Shown: positions 30,242-39,888, counted from the stretch's first letter. The stretch is 64,000 nt of DNA from CAZPUI01 sp964415525 (GCA_964415525.1 CAYQAS010000005.1:1-64000), one strand, 5' to 3'. Notes: generated by a model not told the origin, from the sequence alone. Numbers and translations: made by a program.

Positions 30242-30652
30242 CTACCTGTGCCCCTTCGCCTTCACGAAGGCCGCGTACTGCATGTCCATCTGGTGAATGT
30301 GGTGGGTCAGCCAGTCGCCAAGGAATCGGGCGACTTCCATGGGGCGCACAGCTGCAGCGTTTTTAGTGTACTGCTCACGGAACGAGGCAACTTCATCCAG
30401 CAGCATCGTGTGCTCGGTATGGTGAGCCGAGAGGCCTGGGAACCCTTGTTGTTTCATAAATTTTTCTTCGTCGCTGAAATGTTTAACCGTGTAGTCCACC
30501 AGAAAATCCAACGTTTTCTGAATGGCTTCTTTGCCTTTTCCACCCATCAATCCGTCATGCAGATCATTGACGGCATTGAACAGAGTTTTGTGCTGATCGT
30601 CTACCTCCGCGATACCCGTGGCATAGCGATCACTCCACTGAACGAGGGACAT
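30242..30652 (-). CDS. Bacteriohemerythrin
   Basis: 136 residues, four-helix bundle with a di-iron O2-binding site. Ligand motifs are complete: DDQHKTLF, the KHFSDEE pair, HHTEH and HHIHQMD. Carries or senses oxygen in the cytoplasm, often to supply oxygenases or protect against O2. Start ATG with AGGAGG directly upstream. Stands alone. Confidence 0.95.
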   Translation of the reverse strand: MSLVQWSDRYATGIAEVDDQHKTLFNAVNDLHDGLMGGKGKEAIQKTLDFLVDYTVKHFSDEEKFMKQQGFPGLSAHHTEHTMLLDEVASFREQYTKNAAAVRPMEVARFLGDWLTHHIHQMDMQYAAFVKAKGHR

Positions 30653-30769
30653 GGTGCCTCCTGGCCCAGAATCACTTCATGGGGCTCTCCTTCCCATCGA
30701 CCATGGCTGCGGCAACCTGTGAAATCGGCTTCGCCATGCCCTCATGGAAGTCTTCAGTCTGATTTTTTG

Positions 30770-30806
30770 AACAGGCGTGGTGCCCGGACGTTGCCTGTTT
30801 TTTACG
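30770..30806 (+). terminator. Intrinsic terminator oriented on the plus strand
   Basis: AACAGGC (30770-30776) pairs with GCCTGTT (30793-30799), and a run of T (30797-30803) follows only on the plus strand. No plus-strand gene lies upstream; both flanking genes are on the minus strand. Confidence 0.4.
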
Positions 30807-30840
30807 GGTGGGGTGAGAGGAAAGAGGCCGTTCCCCCCTT

Positions 30841-31932
30841 TTAGAGCAGAGGCTGGGCCAGCGAGTCCACAGGAAGGTCCAGGCGATAACCATAGGATTC
30901 GGGGCCACTCTCGGCTGCCACGGACCCACCCATGGCCGTCAGCGCCGTCCGGCAAAACGCCCACTCCAGGCCTAGCCCTGTGGGTTCTCCCTCCTCAGTC
31001 GCGCCAGACGAGGGCTTCGCCCGGCCCAATGCGTGCATTCCGATGATCACGCGATCCCCTGGTGCGTGATCTGCCCGCAGTTCGAGGGCGGCACCATTTG
31101 GAATCGCCCGCATGAGCAGGTCGAAAAGGTGCGTCAGGGCTCGGTCCAGAAAGGGGCGGTCCACTCGTACACGCGGAAGGGATGGGGGCAGCACCAGACT
31201 CAGGCGGATCCGCCTCACGTCCGCCCAGAGCCGGTGGCGTTCTATCTGGATCCTCAAGTAGCTGGCGGGATCTACGGACTCAAGTCGGGCCTGCAGTTTC
31301 CCCTCCCGGACCGAAAGGAAGTCGCTCCAACTGGCCACTCGGTGTAGCAGGTGTTCGGCGCGGTCGTACACCGCCTCCCAACCGCTGGTCCCGGAAGCCG
31401 AATCCAGCATGAGCTCCGCCTCGTGACGAATCTGGGAGAGGGGCGCCTGGAGCTCTTCAACCAGGAAGGACTTCATGCGGGTGCGGAGGTGTTCGTCTGC
31501 CTCGAGCTGATGCTGCTGAGCAAGAAGGGCCTCCATGCCCGCCTTCTGGGCTCGGATGCTTCGCCCGAGGCGCACCAGGGCGTGAACCCGCATCCGCAAT
31601 TCAGGCCAACGCACAGGCTTGGATAAAAAGTCATCGGCGCCTGCGGCGATGGCCTTGTCATAGGCCGCATTATCGTGAGAGCCGGTGAGGAACAGTACCG
31701 GTGTATCGGGTCCATGGGGCAGTTTTTTAAAGGCTTCACATACCTCCAGCCCATTCATGCCCGGCATATCCAGGTCCAGCATCACCAGATCGAGCCCCGG
31801 TACGGCAAGCAAATTCAGCCCCTGGGCTCCATCCTCCGCCTCTTGAACGGCATACCCGTCGCCCTTGAGGAGGCGCCTTAATCCATCTCGTATGCCCTGG
31901 TCGTCATCCACGATGAGGATGTGGCCCTTCAT
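30841..31932 (-). CDS. Response regulator fused to a kinase-like domain without the phospho-His
   Basis: 363 residues. The N-terminal receiver is intact (ILIVDDDQ, acceptor in VMLDLDMPGMNG, FLSKP). After a coiled coil (~135-165) comes a HisKA-like segment reading FLVEELQAPLSQIRHEAEL, where the family has SHELRTPL: the phosphorylated His is replaced by Glu. The C-terminal ATPase-like part (PTGLGLEWAFCRTALTAMGG) keeps only a trace of the lid motif and lacks a clear N box. This looks like a receiver joined to a pseudokinase scaffold. The ATG (31930-31932) has AAGGGGGG upstream. Divergent from the signalling operon at 32044. Confidence 0.8.
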   Translation of the reverse strand: MKGHILIVDDDQGIRDGLRRLLKGDGYAVQEAEDGAQGLNLLAVPGLDLVMLDLDMPGMNGLEVCEAFKKLPHGPDTPVLFLTGSHDNAAYDKAIAAGADDFLSKPVRWPELRMRVHALVRLGRSIRAQKAGMEALLAQQHQLEADEHLRTRMKSFLVEELQAPLSQIRHEAELMLDSASGTSGWEAVYDRAEHLLHRVASWSDFLSVREGKLQARLESVDPASYLRIQIERHRLWADVRRIRLSLVLPPSLPRVRVDRPFLDRALTHLFDLLMRAIPNGAALELRADHAPGDRVIIGMHALGRAKPSSGATEEGEPTGLGLEWAFCRTALTAMGGSVAAESGPESYGYRLDLPVDSLAQPLL

Positions 31933-32043
31933 GTGCCCCCCTTGGATCCATCGGCGCGTCGGCCCCAGGCTCGAAGTTCCATCAAACATCAAGCATTGCG
32001 GCGCATGGCCGAAACATCCGTTGCATCAGCGGAGATAAATCCC

Positions 32044-34086
32044 ATGGAGGTGTCACGCTCCCAGCAGCCACCATCCTTGGGGTGTCTGCTCATCATCGAG
32101 GACAACGATCAGTGGGGTGGGCTGGTGGAGCGGGTCATGCACCCGCGGTACGGCTTCGGCGCCCCAAAGCATGTTCGAACCCTCTCTGAGGGTCTTGCCG
32201 TTCTGCTGGCGCAGGACGTCACCCTCGTCATGCTTGATCTGAACCTCCCTGATAGCAGCGGTTTGACGACGCTCGTCCGCGTTCGGTCCACGGCCCCGGA
32301 TATCCCCATTCTCGTGATGTCGGGAGACGCCGAGCAGGAGCAGGCCCTGGAGGCTCTGCGGCAGGGTGCCCAGGAATATTTGGTCAAGGGACGGTTGTCC
32401 CCGGACGAGATCCGACATTCCGCACGGCACGCCATCGAGCGCATGGGGGCGCAATTCGATTTGCGGAACAGCCAAGCGCTCCTCACCAGCACTTTGAATG
32501 CGCTCCCATCCTGCATTGCCTTGCTCGACGGAGAAGGCCTCGTCATCTCTACCAATGCCCGTTGGGATGCCTACGAGAATCCCCACAATCCGCTGATTTT
32601 TGGGTGCCGACGAGGCACGGATTATCTTCGGGCCTGCGATCTCATCAGCGATAACCCTGGCGATGCCAGTCGAATCGCCAGCTCTGTATTGCAGCTCATG
32701 GCAGGGCTTTCGCAGCATCAGTCTCTGGACTACAAGGTGCCGACGCTGGAAGGCCACGCCTTCTTCGAATTCATCGGGAATCGGTTCATGGGCCGCCAGG
32801 GTCCCATGGTGGTCGTTTCGCACACCGATATTTCAGAACGTAAGACCCTGGAAGGCCAGCTGCTTGCCTCTCAGGAACTGTTCCTCCTGATCTCGGAGCA
32901 CATGGAAGACCTCCTGGCGATCATCGATGCGAAGGGGCATCGTCTCTATTCCAGTCCCTCCTACTCCCGTGCACTTGGCTATGACCCCGACGAGATGACC
33001 ACACTCGGCAGCCTGGACCTGCTCCACCCCGATGACTACGAGCGGGTGGAGGCCTCCCTCGGTCGCCTGTTCGTTGAGGAATCCGTGAGTCGGCTGGAAT
33101 ACCGGCTCCAGCACCGGGACGGTGAATACCGTTTCTTTGAATCCGTGGCCCGCCGGATCCACAGTGCGCCAGGCACCACGGCCCAGGCACTGATCGTCGC
33201 CCGGGATATCACCGAAAGGGTCAAGGCTCAGGCGGAAAAGGATCGCCTGGAGGTGCACCTCCGGCAGACCCAGAAGCTGGAAGCCATTGGCCAGCTTGCC
33301 GCAGGCATCGCCCACGAAATCAATACGCCGATCCAATACATCGGGGACAACAACGTCTTTCTGCAAGACAGCTTCAATGAGATCTTCCGTTTCATGAATG
33401 AGCTCCAGCCCTGCCTGGAGCAGCCCGATGCCGCGAAGCTGGATGCCCTTCGGCAGTCCTTCCATTCCTTGGATTTCGAGTATCTGCAGGACGAGATTCC
33501 CAAGGCCATTCAACAGAGCCTCGAAGGGGTGTCGCGGGTCAGCCGCATCGTGTCCGCGATGAAGGAATTCAGCCATCCAGGCGGCGAAGCGCGGGAGCGT
33601 GTCGATCTGAACCGCGCCATCGAGAGCACCCTCACCGTCAGCCGGAACGAGTGGAAATATGTGGCCGAACTCCAAACCGATCTGGACCCGTCCCTGCCAC
33701 TCCTGCCCTGTTTCCCTGGAGAACTAAATCAGGTGGTCTTGAATCTGGTGGTGAACGCAGCGCACGCCATAGGGGACGTGACGGGGGGCAAGGATTCCGC
33801 CCACAAAGGCCTAATCCGGGTCAGCACCTGCGTCGAGGATCGCGATGTCGTCATCCGCATCTCCGATAACGGCGCGGGGATCCCCGAGGCCATCCGGGCC
33901 CGGATTTTCGAACCCTTCTTCACCACCAAGGCGGTTGGCAAGGGCACGGGACAAGGGCTGGCCATCGCCCACAACGTGGTGGTGGACAAGCATGGAGGCC
34001 GCATCGAGCTGGAGAGTGAGCTCGGGAAAGGCACCACGTTCATCCTGCGTCTGCCTCTTGACTCGCCCGATGAGGCACACCCATGA
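32044..34086 (+). CDS. Sensor histidine kinase: REC, 2 PAS, HisKA, HATPase
   Basis: 680 residues, soluble. Receiver ~15-130 (CLLIIEDND, acceptor in VMLDLNLPDSSG, YLVKG), then PAS ~145-260 and PAS ~275-395. The HisKA variant is AAGIAHEINTPIQYIGDN (~425-440). The ATPase has NQVVLNLVVNAAHAIG, DNGAGIPE and GTGQGLAIAHNVV. The start ATG at 32044 has GCGGAG nine bases upstream; further upstream in-frame ATGs lack ribosome binding sites. The stop overlaps the next start (ATGA), so it is translationally coupled to the REC-HDOD protein. Confidence 0.92.
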   Translation: MEVSRSQQPPSLGCLLIIEDNDQWGGLVERVMHPRYGFGAPKHVRTLSEGLAVLLAQDVTLVMLDLNLPDSSGLTTLVRVRSTAPDIPILVMSGDAEQEQALEALRQGAQEYLVKGRLSPDEIRHSARHAIERMGAQFDLRNSQALLTSTLNALPSCIALLDGEGLVISTNARWDAYENPHNPLIFGCRRGTDYLRACDLISDNPGDASRIASSVLQLMAGLSQHQSLDYKVPTLEGHAFFEFIGNRFMGRQGPMVVVSHTDISERKTLEGQLLASQELFLLISEHMEDLLAIIDAKGHRLYSSPSYSRALGYDPDEMTTLGSLDLLHPDDYERVEASLGRLFVEESVSRLEYRLQHRDGEYRFFESVARRIHSAPGTTAQALIVARDITERVKAQAEKDRLEVHLRQTQKLEAIGQLAAGIAHEINTPIQYIGDNNVFLQDSFNEIFRFMNELQPCLEQPDAAKLDALRQSFHSLDFEYLQDEIPKAIQQSLEGVSRVSRIVSAMKEFSHPGGEARERVDLNRAIESTLTVSRNEWKYVAELQTDLDPSLPLLPCFPGELNQVVLNLVVNAAHAIGDVTGGKDSAHKGLIRVSTCVEDRDVVIRISDNGAGIPEAIRARIFEPFFTTKAVGKGTGQGLAIAHNVVVDKHGGRIELESELGKGTTFILRLPLDSPDEAHP

Positions 34087-35288
34087 AAAGGATCCTTTTC
34101 GTCGACGATGAACCGAATGTGCTCTCGGGCTTGCAGCGAATGCTCCGCAGCATGCGCAACGAGTGGGAGATGTCCTTTGCGGAGGGTGGGGCCAAGGCAC
34201 TCGAAATCATGCAGTCGAAGACCTTTGACGTGGTGGTCTCTGACATGCGGATGCCTGGCATGAGCGGGGCTGAACTCCTGAAAGAAGTCATGCGGCTCTA
34301 TCCCGCCAGTGTCCGGATTGTTCTATCGGGGCACGCGGACCGGGAACTGGTCTCTCAGTGCGTGGGGGTGGCCCACCAGTACATCAGCAAACCCTGCGAA
34401 GCCGAGCAGTTGCGAACCCTCATATCAAATGCATGCCTGCTTGGCGGTGGCTTGGTGGACGAGAAGGTCAAAGGCATCATCGGCAGCATCGACAAGCTCC
34501 CAGCCATGCCCCAGCTCTACCTGGAACTGCGTGAGGCCCTGAAGGATCCCGACATCACGCCCAAAGAACTGGGCGGCATCATCGCCCAGGACATGGCGAT
34601 GACGGTCAAGGTCCTCAAGCTGGTGAACAGCGCCTTTTTTGGGCTACGGCGCACCATCGAGAACCCAGTGGACGCCGTGTCCTTCCTGGGCATCGACACC
34701 ATCCAGACGCTCGTCCTCGCCAATGGCATCTTCGACAAAGTCCCCAACCTGAAGACCAAGCTCTTCTCCATCGACCTCCTGTGGAAGCACAGCATGAAGG
34801 TCGCCAGAGGCGCCAAGGCCCTGGCGGAACTGGAGCACCTGCCGAGTTCCGGCCAGGAGGAGGCCTTCGTTGGGGGCATCCTGCACGATCTTGGGGTGCT
34901 GGTCCTGGCCTCCAACTTCCCGGAGGCCTACGACCGAGTGAGCGAGATGGTCATGCAGGAGCGCGTCTCCATTCCCACCGCGGAGGAGTGGGAGTTCGGG
35001 GTCACCCATGGGGAAGTTGGCGCCTACCTACTTGGCCTCTGGGGCCTTCCCCCAAGCCTGCTCAGCATCGTGAGCCTGCACCACCACCCGGAACGAGCAG
35101 GAGATCCCGTTTTCTCCCCGCTGGTTGCGGTGCACGTCAGTGATGCGCTGATAGGGGGTCACAACATCCACCCCCTTTTCGAAACGGCTCAATTGCAGAC
35201 GGCATGGATGGAACAGGTTGCGCCACCAAAGCGGCGGGCGGCCTGGACAGAAAAGCTGATGGCCATGGAAAGTGAGACCCCCGCATGA
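34083..35288 (+). CDS. Response regulator with HDOD output domain
   Basis: 401 residues. Receiver ~1-120 (ILFVDDEPNVL, acceptor in VVSDMRMPGMSG, YISKPC). HDOD ~140-340 has KLPAMPQLYLELREAL, IIAQDMAMTVKVLKLVNSAFF and GGILHDLGVLVLA. HDOD proteins are non-catalytic relatives of HD phosphohydrolases and act in signalling. Coupled on both sides by 4-nt overlaps. Confidence 0.92.
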   Translation: MKRILFVDDEPNVLSGLQRMLRSMRNEWEMSFAEGGAKALEIMQSKTFDVVVSDMRMPGMSGAELLKEVMRLYPASVRIVLSGHADRELVSQCVGVAHQYISKPCEAEQLRTLISNACLLGGGLVDEKVKGIIGSIDKLPAMPQLYLELREALKDPDITPKELGGIIAQDMAMTVKVLKLVNSAFFGLRRTIENPVDAVSFLGIDTIQTLVLANGIFDKVPNLKTKLFSIDLLWKHSMKVARGAKALAELEHLPSSGQEEAFVGGILHDLGVLVLASNFPEAYDRVSEMVMQERVSIPTAEEWEFGVTHGEVGAYLLGLWGLPPSLLSIVSLHHHPERAGDPVFSPLVAVHVSDALIGGHNIHPLFETAQLQTAWMEQVAPPKRRAAWTEKLMAMESETPA

Positions 35289-36412
35289 GCGAAAAAATCC
35301 TGTTGGTGGATGACGAACCCCATGTCCTGGAGGGCTACCACCGGAATCTCTCCCGACGATTTTCGCTAGAGCTGGCCCAAGGAGGCCCGCAGGCCATCCA
35401 GGCCCTGGAGGAGCACGGTCCCTTTGCCGTCATCGTGTCGGATATGCGCATGCCCGGCATGAGTGGCCTGGAGCTCTTGGAGGAAGTCCGGGAACGGTTC
35501 CCTCAGGTGATTCGGATCATGCTCACCGGTAACGCCGATCAACAGACGGCGGTGGATGCCGTCAACCGGGGCTCGGTGTTCCGGTTCCTCAACAAGCCAT
35601 GCGCACCGCCGGATCTGGCCCTGAGCCTGGAAGCCGGGCTGAGGCAGTTCCAGCTCCTGCGCGCCGAACGCGAGCTGCTAGAGCAGACCCTTACGGGTGC
35701 GGTGAAGGTAATGACGGAAGTCGCCTCGATGAAGGAGCCCCTTCGCTACGAGCTCGCCACCACGGCTCGGGACCTCGGCCTCGCCATCGCCCGAAAGCTT
35801 CGGCTGGATTCCCTGTGGTTGCTGGAAGTCTCTGCCCTGTTGTCTCCCCTGGGAAGCCTCTGTCCCCGACCCATCGCCGAATCCGCATTGGCCCGTGACC
35901 CCTTCCATCCCTTCAGCCAGGAGGAACTGGCACTCAGCGCCCGCATGGTGGAAAGCATCCCGCGGCTGGAACCTGCCGCTCGGACCCTGCGCTACCTGGG
36001 TAAGCATCATGACGGTTCGGGCCTGCCTGTCGATGATCTCCAGGGCGAGGCCCTGCCCCTCGAGAGCCGCATCCTGTTTGCCACCCTCGCCTTTGCCGCC
36101 ATCGACCGCCAGCGGCGCCACGCCGGAGTGGCCCTCGAAGAACTACGTCGTCGGTCGGCTTGGTTCGATCCCGTGGTGCTCACGGCCCTGGCGGAAGAAG
36201 TGGCTCCCGATCGTCTCCCCGAGGGCACCACCGTCGTGCCCGTGATCAGCCTGCGGGAGGGTCATGTTCTTGGTCAGGATCTGGTCCTCCCGGATGGTTT
36301 CAAGGTCTTCACCACCGGCACGCGCATTGGCCGGGCGCATCTGCTCATGCTGGGGGATCTCGCCAAACTCATGGACCTGCCCCATGCCGTGCAGGTGAGG
36401 AGCCTGGGATGA
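35285..36412 (+). CDS. Response regulator with HD-GYP-like domain lacking the metal site
   Basis: 375 residues. Receiver intact (ILLVDDEPHVL, acceptor in IVSDMRMPGMSG, FLNKPC). The C-terminal ~225 residues follow the HD-GYP layout, ending with HHDGSGLPVDDLQGEALPLE, which matches the GYP region. The HD motif itself is gone: where the family reads LLHDIGK this protein reads LLSPLGS. It therefore probably does not hydrolyse c-di-GMP. Overlaps both neighbours by 4 nt. Confidence 0.85.
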   Translation: MSEKILLVDDEPHVLEGYHRNLSRRFSLELAQGGPQAIQALEEHGPFAVIVSDMRMPGMSGLELLEEVRERFPQVIRIMLTGNADQQTAVDAVNRGSVFRFLNKPCAPPDLALSLEAGLRQFQLLRAERELLEQTLTGAVKVMTEVASMKEPLRYELATTARDLGLAIARKLRLDSLWLLEVSALLSPLGSLCPRPIAESALARDPFHPFSQEELALSARMVESIPRLEPAARTLRYLGKHHDGSGLPVDDLQGEALPLESRILFATLAFAAIDRQRRHAGVALEELRRRSAWFDPVVLTALAEEVAPDRLPEGTTVVPVISLREGHVLGQDLVLPDGFKVFTTGTRIGRAHLLMLGDLAKLMDLPHAVQVRSLG

Positions 36413-37551
36413 GTGAACGGGTGCTGATGGTCGATGACGAAGAGAACGTCCTCAGCGCCTACGGACGGGTGCTGCGACGCCGCTTTGATCTGGAAACCGC
36501 CATCGGCGGGGCCGAGGGCCTGCGCAAGCTCAAGGAAGAAGGCCCCTACGCGATACTCGTGAGCGACATGCGCATGCCGGACGTGGACGGCCTCCAGGTG
36601 CTGGCCGCAGCCCGAGAGCATTGTCCCGAGACCATCCGAATCATGCTCACGGGAAACGCCGATCAGCAGACCGCCATCGATGCCGTCAACGAGGGCTCGA
36701 TCTTCCGTTTCCTGAACAAGCCTTGCAGTTCAGAGTTGCTGACCGCCACCCTGGATGCGGCCCTGGTGCAGTACCGTCTGATCACCGCCGAGCGGGATCT
36801 GCTGGAAAAGACCCTGCGCGGCGCCCTGAACATGTTGGTCGAACTGGTGGGGATGGTGGATACCGACACCTTCGGCCGAGCCCAGGCCATTGCAGACCTT
36901 TCGGAGGCCGTGGCGCGGGCGATGGGAGCACCAGCGCCGTGGAACTTTGCCATGGCCGGCCTGCTCAGTCAGATCGGCGCCCTGACCCTGCCGGGTGACC
37001 TGCTAGGGAAAATGCGCAGTGGGTCGTTCCTGAACTCCCAGGAACGAGAACTCTCCGCGCGCCTGCCCGAGATCGGGGCCTCGCTGCTCCATCACATTCC
37101 GCGTCTCGAGGAAGTGGCAGACGCCGTCTACTACATGCAGAAGAACGTCAACGGAAGCGGTTTCCCGGTGGATGAAAAGCGGGGAGGCACCATTCCCCTC
37201 GGAGGTCGGATCCTGCGGGTGGTCAGCGATTTCCTGTCTTTGAGCCAGGGCAAAGACCCCCTCACCATCGTCCACGACATGGCCTTTCGCACCACCTGGT
37301 ATGACTTCGAGGTCCTGCACGCACTGGAGGCCGTGGTCCAGCAGCGGGCGGACGCCGCCCCAAAGCTGCCCGTGTCCATCCAAGCTCGCCAGGCCCGACT
37401 GGGCATGGTCCTGGTAGAAGATGTGGAGACGGTGGATGGCCTCCTCGTCATCCCAGGCGGAAGCCGTCTCGGAATTGGCCACCTGGAGCGCCTCCGAAAT
37501 TTCGCCCGCGTGGGCAGCCTGCGCGAACCGTTCCAGGTCTGGGAGGCCTGA
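36409..37551 (+). CDS. Response regulator with HD-GYP-like domain lacking the metal site (second copy)
   Basis: 380 residues, a paralogue of the preceding protein. Receiver VLMVDDEENVLSAYGR, acceptor in LVSDMRMPDVDG, FLNKPC. The HD-GYP-like part has LLSQIGALTLPG in place of LLHDIGK and QKNVNGSGFPVDEKRGG in place of HHExxDGSGYP. The ATG at 36409 overlaps the previous stop; an open frame reaching back to 36160 is only the shadow of that gene. Tandem duplication with parallel loss of metal ligands is likely. Confidence 0.85.
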   Translation: MSERVLMVDDEENVLSAYGRVLRRRFDLETAIGGAEGLRKLKEEGPYAILVSDMRMPDVDGLQVLAAAREHCPETIRIMLTGNADQQTAIDAVNEGSIFRFLNKPCSSELLTATLDAALVQYRLITAERDLLEKTLRGALNMLVELVGMVDTDTFGRAQAIADLSEAVARAMGAPAPWNFAMAGLLSQIGALTLPGDLLGKMRSGSFLNSQERELSARLPEIGASLLHHIPRLEEVADAVYYMQKNVNGSGFPVDEKRGGTIPLGGRILRVVSDFLSLSQGKDPLTIVHDMAFRTTWYDFEVLHALEAVVQQRADAAPKLPVSIQARQARLGMVLVEDVETVDGLLVIPGGSRLGIGHLERLRNFARVGSLREPFQVWEA

Positions 37552-37552
37552 C

Positions 37553-37978
37553 ATGCGGCAGCGGCTGCTCCTCGTCGATGACAACCCCGACGACATCCTG
37601 CTCTTTCGCAGGGCCGTCGACCGGATGGGCATCGACGTGGAACTGGTCAGTGCGGGAAGTGGGAAAGAGGCGCTTGCGATTCTCGAATCCAGGGAGCCTG
37701 CGGCTTTCAGCCTTCTTGTGCTCGACCTGAGGATGCCCGGCATGAGCGGGCTTGAACTGCTCAAGCATTTAGGGGAGCTCGACCAGCATCGCCATCTCCC
37801 GCGGGTGGTCTTCAGCACCTCAGGGCTGCAGGATGACATCGCCTCCGTCTGGCGGGCGGGAGCCGCTGGATACGTGCAGAAACCCTTGGACCTCCGCGCC
37901 CACGATGCCGCAGTGGGGGCCATGTTGGATTTCTGGATCCGGCACAACCGCTTGCCCAGCCCCCCGAAGGATCTGTGA
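37553..37978 (+). CDS. Single-domain response regulator
   Basis: 141 residues, only a receiver (LLLVDDNPDD, acceptor in LVLDLRMPGMSG, YVQKP). The DDNPDD start resembles the Rcp1-type receivers that partner with phytochrome-like kinases. One base separates it from the previous stop, and its stop overlaps the next start. Confidence 0.9.
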   Translation: MRQRLLLVDDNPDDILLFRRAVDRMGIDVELVSAGSGKEALAILESREPAAFSLLVLDLRMPGMSGLELLKHLGELDQHRHLPRVVFSTSGLQDDIASVWRAGAAGYVQKPLDLRAHDAAVGAMLDFWIRHNRLPSPPKDL

Positions 37979-39888
37979 TGAAGGAACTGCGGCTTCTGCT
38001 GATCGAAGACAACGAAGACGATGCGTTACTTTTGGAACGCTTCCTTCGGCGGCAGGGCCTTGCCTTCACCTTGCGCCACGTCCTGGACATGCCTTCCTTT
38101 CAGGCAGTCTTTGCACAGGGCGGTTGGGATGCCATCGTCTGCGACTTTCAGTTTCCGGGGGCAGACGCTCTGGACCTTCTGCCCTGGGTGCGAGAAGCCG
38201 ATCCAGACATTCCATTCATTGTCGTATCCGGCAAAGTCGGCGAGGAACTCGCCGTGGCCGTCATGCGTGCCGGAGCCAACGATTTCCTGGTGAAGGGGCA
38301 GCTCGCCCGCCTCGCCCCCGCCCTGGAACGGGAGGTCCGGGATGCAGAGATCCGGCGCAAGCACCACATCCTGGAAAAGGAACGGGTCAAGCTCCACATG
38401 GCTGTGCACCAGATGCCGGACGGTCTCGTCATCACCGATGTCGAAGGCAAAATCCAGTACGCAAATCCAGCCATGGAAACCATTTCGGGCTACGGTCTGG
38501 AGGAGCTTTACGGCCAGACCCCCCGTGTATTCAAAAGCGGCCAGCAGGATCCTGCCTTCTACAGCAACATGTGGGCCACCCTCACCTCTGGGCGACTTTG
38601 GCGCGGAACGTTCATCAACCGAAAAAAGGGGGGCGAGTTCTGGCACTCCGAGGCGTTGATTTGTCCGGTCTTTGGTGTAGATGGCAAGATTTCCAACTTT
38701 GTATATACCAACCGAGATGTGACGGCACAGCGCACCATGGAAGCGCGCCTGCAGGAGAGTCAGCGGCTGGAGGCCCTGGGATTGCTGACAGCGGGCGTCG
38801 CGCACGACTTCAACAACCTGTTGATGCCCATCCTCGTGCATGCGGAAATGGGCCTGCGTCGGACGGATCTGGCCAATCGGGAGATCGAGCAGTTCCAGTC
38901 CATCCTCAAGCAGGTGGAGCGGGCCAAGAACCTGACCCGGCAGTTGGTCAGTTACTCTCGCGGCGGACACGAATCCGCAGAACCGATTCACCTGGGCCCT
39001 TTCATGGAAGAGACCCTCGCCCTGCTCCGAGCCGCAGTGCCCACGGAGCACGCCCTTGAAACCCACGTCGAAGAGCCGCATCTGGTGATCCTCGGCGCCC
39101 CCACGCGGCTCCAGCAGATCCTGCTCAACCTCACCAGCAATGCGCTGCAGGCGATGCAGAACCGCCCAGGCATCATTGGTCTCCGACTCAGCCGACAGGT
39201 CCTGCCGGAAACCTTCTGTGTGATGGATGATCTGCTCCCCGGCGGCAACTATGCGGTGCTGGAGATCAAGGACACGGGGTGCGGCATTCCCATCGACCTC
39301 CAGGACAAGATCTTCCTGCCTTTCGTCACGACAAAGTCCAAGCAGCAGGGGACCGGGCTGGGGCTGGCCATCGTCCTGGGGCTGGTGCGCGAAATGGGTG
39401 GCGGCATCCAGCTCGAAAGCGAGGTGGGCCAAGGGACCACCTTCAGGATTCTGCTTCCACTCATGAAGGGGAGTGCCGCCCGCACGGCCCAGATGCTCCC
39501 TGCAGAAGTTGTCCTGTCTGGCCCCGCACTGACACTCCTGATGGTGGATGATGATGCGCTCCTGCTCTCTGTTGCCAGCCGGGCGCTGCGGGAACTGGGG
39601 CACACCGTTAGGTCCGTGCGTAGCCCCTCCAAGGCCATGCTCTGGTTCAGGGATCATCCAAACATGCCAGATGCTGCGGTATTGGATTACGCGATGCCGG
39701 AGTGCAGCGGCTTGGACCTGATGGCGGGGCTCAAAGGCGTGCGCCCGGATCTCCCCTGCGTCCTGGTCAGCGGAAACCTGGACCAAGTGGATCGGGAGCG
39801 TGCTGAGCAGCTCGGCTGCACCGAGCTGCTTCAGAAACCCATCCAGATCAAGGAACTCATCCAGGCACTGACAAGGGTGCTGTCCTGA
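37978..39888 (+). CDS. Hybrid histidine kinase: REC, PAS, HisKA, HATPase, REC
   Basis: 636 residues. REC1 (LLLIEDNEDDALL, acceptor in IVCDFQFPG), PAS ~140-255 (DGLVITDVEGKIQYANPAM). HisKA has TAGVAHDFNNLLMPIL. ATPase: NLTSNALQAM, DTGCGIP and GTGLGLAIVLGLVREMGGG. REC2 at the C-terminus (LLMVDDDALLL, acceptor in AVLDYAMPECSG, LLQKP). The VAHDFNNLL type is common in NtrB-like and hybrid kinases. I chose ATG 37978 over GTG 37975 because GAAGGA is placed well for it. Last gene of the operon. Confidence 0.92.
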   Translation: MKELRLLLIEDNEDDALLLERFLRRQGLAFTLRHVLDMPSFQAVFAQGGWDAIVCDFQFPGADALDLLPWVREADPDIPFIVVSGKVGEELAVAVMRAGANDFLVKGQLARLAPALEREVRDAEIRRKHHILEKERVKLHMAVHQMPDGLVITDVEGKIQYANPAMETISGYGLEELYGQTPRVFKSGQQDPAFYSNMWATLTSGRLWRGTFINRKKGGEFWHSEALICPVFGVDGKISNFVYTNRDVTAQRTMEARLQESQRLEALGLLTAGVAHDFNNLLMPILVHAEMGLRRTDLANREIEQFQSILKQVERAKNLTRQLVSYSRGGHESAEPIHLGPFMEETLALLRAAVPTEHALETHVEEPHLVILGAPTRLQQILLNLTSNALQAMQNRPGIIGLRLSRQVLPETFCVMDDLLPGGNYAVLEIKDTGCGIPIDLQDKIFLPFVTTKSKQQGTGLGLAIVLGLVREMGGGIQLESEVGQGTTFRILLPLMKGSAARTAQMLPAEVVLSGPALTLLMVDDDALLLSVASRALRELGHTVRSVRSPSKAMLWFRDHPNMPDAAVLDYAMPECSGLDLMAGLKGVRPDLPCVLVSGNLDQVDRERAEQLGCTELLQKPIQIKELIQALTRVLS

